A stretch of 64,000 nt of DNA, from positions 20,283-84,282 of the forward strand of contig NZ_JAPEOB010000007.1 in the NCBI RefSeq assembly GCF_026341775.1. Direction: 5' to 3'. The stretch comes from Streptomyces sp. NBC_00654 (lineage in GTDB: Bacteria; Actinomycetota; Actinomycetes; Streptomycetales; Streptomycetaceae). The position numbers and the translations under genes were made by a program. This document shows, in pieces, positions 57,566 through 64,000 of the stretch. Each line of letters starts with the position of its first letter. The stretch's first letter is position 1. Under the pieces are notes generated by a model. It was not told the DNA's origin. It was given only the letters and a program-made list of their open reading frames with translations, and made no database searches.

Positions 57566-57628
57566 CCTTCCCTAGGTGTATGAACTTCAATACACTCACT
57601 GTATGGAACTTCATACACCTAGGGAAGG
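57566..57628. promoter_or_regulatory. 63-base nested palindrome, probable operator
   Basis: Outer arms of 19 bases (57566-57584 and 57610-57628) are exact complements. Between them TTCAATACA and TGTATGGAA form a second dyad with one mismatch. It lies just upstream of the leftward gene at 57,558. Two stacked dyads in one site suggest paired regulator dimers. Confidence 0.7.
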
Positions 57629-57669
57629 GGCCCTCTCGTGTTTCTTTTCGCGGCGCTACGACCTGCGCG

Positions 57670-57986
57670 TTTCCCGCCTGCGGGAAACATATGCGCGTAT
57701 CTGACATACGCGTCCCGCGTGCGGGACGTGGTGACGCTCCTGGCGTGGGTCCGGTTTCCCCTCCAGGGGAACGATGTTCACGCGGCTCCGCAGCGGCCCT
57801 GTGAGCTGGCGCAGTCCGGAGGCAGTGTCGCAGCCGACACAACGCGGACGGGCCTTGGAACTGCAGGTTTCCCCTCCAGGGGAACGATGTTCCACTTCTG
57901 CGTGGACAGCATGGCCACTTCCGCGTGGACAAATCCACACCTGAGGCGTCGCCGACCTGCTGGTTTCCCGCCCAGGGGAACGATGT
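57670..57986 (+). repeat. Palindromic repeats, left group of the telomere-proximal replicon
   Basis: GGTTTCCCCTCCAGGGGAACGATGTT occurs at 57753 and 57866, with a variant at 57962. Related dyads TTTCCCGCCTGCGGGAAA and CGTCCCGCGTGCGGGACG lie at 57670 and 57711. CCACTTCYGCGTGGACA also repeats at 57892 and 57915. Spacing between the main units is 96-113 bases. No gene lies in 57,630-58,057. Confidence 0.8.
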
Positions 57987-58057
57987 ATCGCCCTCAGCAC
58001 GCGCAAGAACGGCGCTGCACCGTGAGGAGGTGCAGCGCCGCGGTGCGAGCGGTGTGG

Positions 58058-58432
58058 CTACGAAGCGTGGAGCTGCCGGACGGTCGCCAAGGGCGCGTCG
58101 TCGTCCTCGGGCTCGGTAGGCGCCGACTGACCGGTTGCCTTGGAGCCCAGGCGGTAGAACTTCACGCCGACGGCCGTGTAAGCGAGCGTCAGCCAGCCGT
58201 TCTCCGCGAGTCGGCCGATGCTCCGCGAGGCGCTGGTGGTGCTCAGGCCGACCAGCTTCCCGATGTCCGTGGCCGTGCTGCGCACCGGATCCCCGACCGG
58301 GACCGCGGTGGCGTAGAACATCAGGACCTTCAGATCCGCGCCCTGTTTGAGCTGCGACCGCAGCAGGAGGGCGTTGAGCTCGCCGGCCTCCATGAAGCGC
58401 GGCTCGAACGACTCGGCGATCGGCGACGTCAT
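58058..58432 (-). CDS. Winged-helix replication-type protein B
   Basis: 124 residues. ADLKVLMFYATAVPVGDPVR, then winged helix ATDIGKLVGLSTTSASRSIG and RLAENGWLTLAYTAVGVKFYRLG. Its start overlaps the stop of protein A (ATGA). Same fold order as A (IGKLVGLSTTSASRSIGRL against IGNDLELRPNAVSKSVGNL). With palindromic repeats on both sides this looks like a replicon, RepL-like by pattern, but a regulator role cannot be excluded. Confidence 0.65.
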   Translation of the reverse strand: MTSPIAESFEPRFMEAGELNALLLRSQLKQGADLKVLMFYATAVPVGDPVRSTATDIGKLVGLSTTSASRSIGRLAENGWLTLAYTAVGVKFYRLGSKATGQSAPTEPEDDDAPLATVRQLHAS

Positions 58433-58905
58433 GACGCCTCCTTCTCCTTCTTCTCAGGCGGACACGTGGTCACAGGATGCCGTGCGTGCTGCGTGGCCCT
58501 GCGCTGCCGCCCCGAGCCGCCGTCGTAGGCGGCGCGGGCGTTCAGCTTGTAGAACTTCACCCGGCCCACCTTCTCGGCCTCCAGGAGGAAGCCTCCCCTG
58601 TTGAGGTTACCCACGGACTTGCTCACCGCGTTCGGACGCAACTCCAGGTCGTTGCCGATCTCGCGGAAGCTCAGGCGCAGCGGCTCATCCCCGGACGGCG
58701 CGTTGAACAGGTAGTAGCCGTAGACCAGCTTGTCGTTCTTGGTGTACCCGCTGCCCTTCTTCCACAGCCCGGCGCCCAGCTTCTTGCTGGCGTTCACGTG
58801 CCGACCGCCACCGCTCCAGTCGTACGGCTTGTCATCCTCCTTCAGCAGCTCCAGCTGGACGTACTCGCCCGTGCTGGTGTTCACCGCTGGCCTTGCCCGG
58901 CCCAT
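58429..58905 (-). CDS. Winged-helix replication-type protein A
   Basis: 158 residues from the ATG at 58905 (GAGGAG upstream). An N-terminal basic region (KKLGAGLWKKGSGYTKND) is followed by LVYGYYLFNAPSGDEPLRLS, winged helix FREIGNDLELRPNAVSKSVG and NLNRGGFLLEAEKVGRVKFY, then KLNARAAYDGG. The last part is like RepL-type initiators, where the wing ends in a LNP.aAY motif. It is the first gene of the pair and directly downstream of three palindromic repeats. Replication role inferred. Confidence 0.65.
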   Translation of the reverse strand: MGRARPAVNTSTGEYVQLELLKEDDKPYDWSGGGRHVNASKKLGAGLWKKGSGYTKNDKLVYGYYLFNAPSGDEPLRLSFREIGNDLELRPNAVSKSVGNLNRGGFLLEAEKVGRVKFYKLNARAAYDGGSGRQRRATQHARHPVTTCPPEKKEKEAS

Positions 58906-58921
58906 ACCGCTCCTCACCTTG

Positions 58922-59047
58922 GGATTTCCCCCAGAGGGGAACGATGTACGCGGCCTGACCGTAGCGACCCTTTCCCCTCCAGGGGAACCCGCCACGCCGA
59001 CCGGCACCAGGATCCAGACCGGCGAGTGTTTCCCCTCCAGGGGAAAG
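58922..59047 (+). repeat. Palindromic repeats, right group
   Basis: Units at 58922, 58971 and 59027 (TTTCCCC, 3-4 bases, GGGGAA), 49-57 bases apart, just upstream of protein A. They are the same family and orientation as the left group. Confidence 0.85.
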
Positions 59048-59279
59048 GTGCGTCCCAATCTGACACTCAAATAGCCTCGATTGATACATCACATGGCCTC
59101 TGACCAGCGACGATGCGTGTTCCCTCTATACGTACCTATCCGTAGGCTCCAACCAGCCCCCTCCCGCACGTGAGGGCCAGCCACCGTGTCGCACTGCCCT
59201 CTCGACTCCAGGGCTGCCCTCTGAGCCTGTACGTGGCTTACGGCGTGCCCATCCTTACTAATCTCCCGCCAATTCATCG

Positions 59280-59470
59280 GCGCACGTGTTCCCGACTTTT
59301 ATGCCGCTATTCTGGAAAAGGCAGAATATTATTCCGCGCCTTTCCCTTATCCATTCGATTCCGCGCATCTGAAACATTCCGCGAACCCTTTTACCTGCTC
59401 GGGGGTGGTGCAGTCCTATTCCAGTCTTAAGCTAGTCTATATTTTTGAAGCACACGCCCGGATCACTCGT
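59280..59470 (+). other. AT-rich stretch inside the telomere
   Basis: Unusually low GC for this replicon, with ATTCCGCG three times (59331, 59358, 59376). No gene. It could be an unwinding element for the neighbouring replicon. Confidence 0.5.
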
Positions 59471-59539
59471 CCTACCCGCTCCGATCTCCGTTCGATCCGC
59501 CACCCGTCCCGACTGTCCGTCACCACCCCTTCTCCTTGT

Positions 59540-59847
59540 TGCTGCTCGGGCCGCAGGCCCGTGGGTGGGCCGCGCGGAGCGTGGCACACCTGCCCACCCG
59601 TGGCTGTACTGGAGTTGACGGGGGATCTGGGGGATGGCTGGAGCGGAGCGGAAGCCGCGGGTCGGCCGGAAGCCGGCCCCGGCCCGCAACGCGGGCCGCC
59701 TGTCCTGCGGTTGGTGGCGGGCACGCAGTGCGTGCCACCTGGCGGTGAACGCAGTGAACCGCGTCCGCTCACGCGGAGCGGGAGCGGCCAGGCCCGCAGG
59801 GGCCCAGCTCGCTTCTACGGGCGCAGCCCGTAGGGACCCGCCCCGCG
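59540..59847 (+). other. Telomere: run of small-loop palindromes to the physical end
   Basis: Read from the end inward there are back-to-back hairpins with tiny loops: CTACGGGC-TGC-GCCCGTAG, then GCCAGGCCCC-TGC-GGGGCCTGGC (clearer in the mirror arm), then GGCACGCA-C-TGCGTGCC, and others. This is how Streptomyces telomere 3' overhangs fold. The end itself falls within 59,843-59,851, around CCCGCGCGCGGG. It does not match the archetypal CCCGCGGAGCGGG end. Confidence 0.8.
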
Positions 59848-62800
59848 CGCGGGCGGGTCCCTACGGGCTGCGCCCGTAGAAGCGAGCCAGGCCCCTGCGG
59901 GGCCTGGCCGCTCCCGCTCCGCGTGACGGACGCGGTTCACTGCGTTCACCGCCAGGTGGCACGCACTGCGTGCCCGCCACCAACCGCAGGACAGGCGGCC
60001 CGGCGTTGCGGAGCCGGGGCCGGCTTCCGGCCGACCCGGGCTTGCCCGCTCCGCTCCAGCCATCCCCCAGATCCCCCGTCAACTCCAGTACAGCCACGGG
60101 TGGGCAGGTGTGCCACGCTCCGCGCGGCCCACCCACGGGCCTGCGGCCCGAGCAGCAACAAGGAGAAGGGGTGGTGACGGACAGTCGGGACGGGTGGCGG
60201 ATCGAACGGAGATCGGAGCGGGTAGGACGAGTGATCCGGGCGTGTGCTTCAAAAATATAGACTAGCTTAAGACTGGAATAGGACTGCACCACCCCCGAGC
60301 AGGTAAAAGGGTTCGCGGAATGTTTCAGATGCGCGGAATCGAATGGATAAGGGAAAGGCGCGGAATAATATTCTGCCTTTTCCAGAATAGCGGCATAAAA
60401 GTCGGGAACACGTGCGCCGATGAATTGGCGGGAGATTAGTAAGGATGGGCACGCCGTAAGCCACGTACAGGCTCAGAGGGCAGCCCTGGAGTCGAGAGGG
60501 CAGTGCGACACGGTGGCTGGCCCTCACGTGCGGGAGGGGGCTGGTTGGAGCCTACGGATAGGTACGTATAGAGGGAACACGCATCGTCGCTGGTCAGAGG
60601 CCATGTGATGTATCAATCGAGGCTATTTGAGTGTCAGATTGGGACGCACCTTTCCCCTGGAGGGGAAACACTCGCCGGTCTGGATCCTGGTGCCGGTCAG
60701 CGTGTTCCCGGAGGAAAGTCGCTGATCTGACCTATCGTACATCTTCCCCTCTGAAATCCCTGGTGTGGGCCGGTACGAAGGAGGATGACGAGCCGACGTC
60801 GACATGAACGCCGGCAGACCGTATGGAAGAGGAGCATGGTACACCAAGAACGACAGGCCTGATCGACACCTGTTCGGCGCGCCTCCGAGAATGACGCCCT
60901 GGTCCGCGAGGTCGGCCTCGACGACGGGTTGCATCGAGCGCGGTGGCTGGTCGCTCGTCCTCGGCGAACTCGTTCTACGTACCCGCGCCGCGGCGGACGG
61001 CCTGGGGCCCGCAGCACGCACGGCATCCTGTGACCATGTCCGCCTGGGCATCAGCGACGTCGCCGATCGCCGAATGGGCGACCGCGCGCGCTTCTGGAGC
61101 GCCTGCGGTCGCCAAGCAGGGCGCGGATCTGGAGGTCCTGATGTTCTACGCCGCGGTCGAGGCGATCGAGCCCAGCGCCGGCTCCCCGGGTATCGGGGCT
61201 TCGTCGCCTGAGCGCACCACCAGCACCTCGCGGGCATCGACAGCAGCGAGCAGCACAACACGGCCGTCGGCGTGAAGCCGCCTGGGCTTCCAGGGCAACC
61301 GGTCGATCGGCGTCTACCGAAGCGCCCTGAAGGACGACGCGCCCGGCAACTCCGCCGTAGCCACCGCTCGCACCACCCCGGCTGCACCTCGCCGCGAGTT
61401 CGCTGCACGACCTTGCGCGTGCTGAGGGCGGCCTACGTCGTTACAGGCCGAAAGCTCCAGATCGCTCAGTGTGGATTGTCCACGCGGAAGTGGCCATGCT
61501 GTCCCGCGCAGAAATCGGAACATCCGCCCTGGAGAAACCTGCGGTTCAAGGCCCGTCCGCCGGCTGCGGCGCACTGCCGGACTCACAGGGCCGCTGCGGA
61601 GCCGCGTGGGCTATCGTTCGGAGAAACCGAGACCCACGCCGAAGGCGATGCACGTCCCGCGGGACGCATGTCGAGATACGCGAAAACTGCAGGTCATAGC
61701 CTGAAGAGCTGCGAGGGCCTTTCCTAGGTGTATGAGTTCCATACAGTGAGTGCTGTTAGTTCGCTGCCGCCGTGTTACTCGCCCTCGTCACCGCCGCCGT
61801 CGCCGTCATCGACGCATCGGCTCGTTCGTCAGCGGCCGCTTCAACGGGCCACCGAGGCGTCCGTCCCGCCCACGGCGAGCTGATCGAAGACCTGGATACC
61901 GTCGCCACGCTGGCCTACGCCGCCGGCGACACCGCCGCGATGTGCTGATGAAGAGCACCAGCTGGTCAATCGCCGGGAAGCCAGGCCAGCGCCGCCCGCC
62001 TGGTCAGCGTCGCGCGTCCTCATCCTGAACCCGGCCGGCCTACCGCCGCCGACGTGATCGCGATCGTACGCGATCCTTCGGCAGCCCTGGCCGACCACGG
62101 TCGCCGCATTCCCGGACCGTGGACACCGCCACCGGCTACCCGCCCAGTACTACCCGCGCCGGGCGGGGCGCCGCCCGTCGACGGCGCGCCCGGCGCCGGT
62201 ACCCTGGAGGCCACGCCGTGGTGTTCGGCCTATCACCGCGACCGAAGTACCCGCACGCGTCGCCCGCGACCTGCGCCACCGGGGACCTACGCCCATCACC
62301 GCCCGGGGACTCGCTGTGCGGACCGGCGGCATCCGCTCGACCCGTGGCCGTGGATACCTCGCCGAGGCCACGCCAGAACAGGCCGGCTGACCGCGGCGAT
62401 CCTGCGCCGACTCGGTCTGCGACGTGGCAGACGCACTTCGCTGCTGGTGGCCTTCGACGACACCGCGGCTGCCGCCGGTCTACCGGGTCGACCAGCCCGC
62501 GGCACGCCCGGTCTGTCACCACCGCGATCGACAGGACGTCGTCACCCGGAGCGCGGCCCGCACGCGCGAGAAGGCCGAGCCTGGTGCCGCCGGCCGCTGC
62601 GGTCCCCGCGCGGACGCCGCCCTGGCGGCGTCGCGACGTGGCCTGCCGCGCTGCGCGAGCTGGCGCTGCAACCACGGCAGCGCCGACCTCGCCGCCATCG
62701 AGGAGCGCCACCTGAGTACGCCAGCCCGCCGCCAGGGTATCTCGCGCCGGCCTGGCGGCGGCAAGCCGGGCGGCCGGTGCCGACGCCCGCAGAAGGACGC

Positions 62801-64000
62801 CGGTGGGTGGCGCCAGGCCGATGTACACCACCGATCGCGCGGCCGTGCAGCCAGGCGGTTGTTCGTTGCTGCACGGCCGCCACCTGGCCAATAAAGCCTG
62901 CTTGCCCCGGGGCGGGCCCGTGTGCCGTCATGCGAGGCGCTGCTGAACCGTGAAACGACCCCGGCTGATGAGGAGCGCCGGGCGGTCGGTGGGCGAGGTC
63001 GCAGTACCGTCGGATCGCCCTCGGCGGCATGCCGGGCCGTATCCATCGGCCGGCGTATTCTGCGGCCGTCGGCGAACCGACTCCTCGAACCGGGTGGCCA
63101 TGACCTGGTGAAGAACTCGGCCACCCGTCGGTCGAGATCATGCAGATCGGCGACCGACTCCTCGAGAACGTAGTCGGGCCGTGCCGCGATCAGGCCGGTC
63201 TCGAACGCCGGGCCACCACCGTGCACGGGCAGCCCATCCCGACTCTGCGCCAGGCCCTCGCGCAACGGCGACAATGCGCAACCCTCGATGGCGCAGCCGA
63301 AGCCTGGACGATCGACAGCAGTGAACTCCTCGCTGGTCAGATTTCGATGTACGACGACGACCACGATCTTGGCGTCGGTACGCGGCGCACGTTCGAACCG
63401 TCGATGTACTGGAATCGAGTACCGTAGGATCGGCTCGCCGATCAGTCGACGGATGGCGACCAGGCCGACCAGGGCGTGGTCTCGTTGTCGATGATGAACC
63501 ACCAGGCGCTGGCGCAGGTCTTCGGTGATCGGCATCAGGCCGCTCTGCAGGCCATCGACGACGCTGAACTGGCGGGCGAATGGGCCTCGCGCAGCTCCTC
63601 CAGTTGCGCCGAGGGCGAGCGTTGGTGGCGTGTCCTCCAGGACGGCGACGGTATCGACGTTCTCGCCGAACCCGGCCGCGCCGATCTGCGGTGCGGGCTC
63701 CATGCTGCCGGACGCTGGTGGACCGGCCTGTTCATCGCCGGTAGAGACCAGGCCAGGGCAGGGCTGTCGATGATGCCACCGATCGGCAGGGCAAGCGCCG
63801 GACCGAGCCGGCGAACCGGGCCCGGCACGGCGAACGGCGGTTCAGATCGGCCGGGCGCGGGCGGTACGGCGCCCTCGATGCCTCGGCGCGGTCATCGACG
63901 GCTTGACCATCAAGCAGCCGCTGCCCGACCCCTGTTCTTTGACCCTGTCCTGCCCAGGTCTGTCTGGACCGCGCCTGAAGGGCTCGGCCTCAACCCGGCC
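59848..64000. other. Fold-back copy of 54,570-59,847 (assembly artefact)
   Basis: Positions mirror about an axis near 59,847. Out to about 60,697 the copy is nearly exact. Beyond that it is a noisy, shortened mirror: the hairpin at 56,058 reappears near 62,842, the toxin tail near 63,343, and the terminator at 54,564-54,640 at the window's end. About 4.4 kb is compressed to 3.3 kb by deletions. Frames in this stretch are not genes. Confidence 0.9.

Noticed and set aside
57753..59047. TTTCCCC-GGGGAA repeats as a CRISPR array
   Set aside because: Spacing is irregular (49 to 113 bases), two genes lie inside the set, and there are no cas genes. The repeats fit binding sites or iterons.
59405..60292. 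Identical open frames on opposite strands around the axis
   Set aside because: They run through the telomere palindromes and are low-complexity Gly/Arg readings, not proteins.
60623..63828. Open frames in the distal part, some resembling the winged-helix and toxin genes
   Set aside because: They are broken mirror images of 54,570-59,060 with many deletions; they come from the fold-back, not separate genes.
1..64000. tRNA or rRNA genes
   Set aside because: No cloverleaf with a TTCGA/TTCRA arm and CCA-type acceptor, and no rRNA-like stretch, was found by eye.

Overview
The window is one arm of a high-GC actinobacterial linear replicon, almost certainly a Streptomyces linear plasmid. The evidence is GC-rich codon use, AGGAGG-like ribosome sites with frequent GTG starts, a tap-tpg telomere operon, a SpdB-like (DUF2637) spread protein beside a TraB/FtsK-like translocase, a WhiB regulator, and a terminal run of hairpins with tiny loops typical of Streptomyces telomeres. 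The physical end of the molecule lies at about 59,847. Everything from there to 64,000 is an inverted copy of about 54,570-59,847. The copy is nearly perfect out to about 60,697 and then becomes noisy and deletion-rich, as expected from fold-back sequencing through the end. It should not be annotated as genes.

Layout. 1-6,720 is a leftward cluster: a membrane-anchored protein, Nudix, ASCH, GGDEF, a P-loop kinase-like protein and small zinc proteins. 6,984-9,810 holds a MurJ-family flippase facing a tyrosine-recombinase-like gene. 9,850-20,358 is the conjugation region: membrane proteins, TraB/FtsK-like ATPase, a Gly/Ser/Pro-rich anchored protein, and the SpdB-like coiled-coil protein. 20,500-25,605 is a leftward run of small genes (DUF5999, WhiB, SH3-like and zinc proteins) in which many gaps carry a long hairpin. 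25,959-29,994 holds two rightward regulatory modules: GntR plus P-loop kinase, then XRE/TPR regulator plus split RibD reductase and deaminase. 30,111-33,686 is a replication locus: small XRE gene, five hairpins with a constant loop, winged-helix Rep, DciA-like protein. 33,774-39,701 is accessory, with an unknown 587-aa protein, a SLATT-like membrane protein and a duplicated leader. 39,704-43,066 holds a SpoIIE-type phosphatase with its own ATPase domain. 43,229-45,991 is tap-tpg. 46,061-53,565 is accessory, including a STAND-like ATPase with 13 near-identical 96-bp repeats and a frameshifted second tpg. 54,128-57,558 holds GNAT, a toxin-antitoxin pair, a RapZ-C-like protein and a paralog of the first gene. 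57,566-59,047 is a second probable replicon: palindromic repeats flanking two overlapping winged-helix genes, next to the telomere.

How it works together. Tap and Tpg would patch the telomere. One or both repeat/winged-helix loci would start replication, with the DciA-like protein possibly loading helicase. TraB, its membrane partners and the SpdB-like protein would move DNA between mycelia. GntR, WhiB, XRE and SpoIIE proteins supply regulation. Function calls rest on motifs read by eye; no database search was run.
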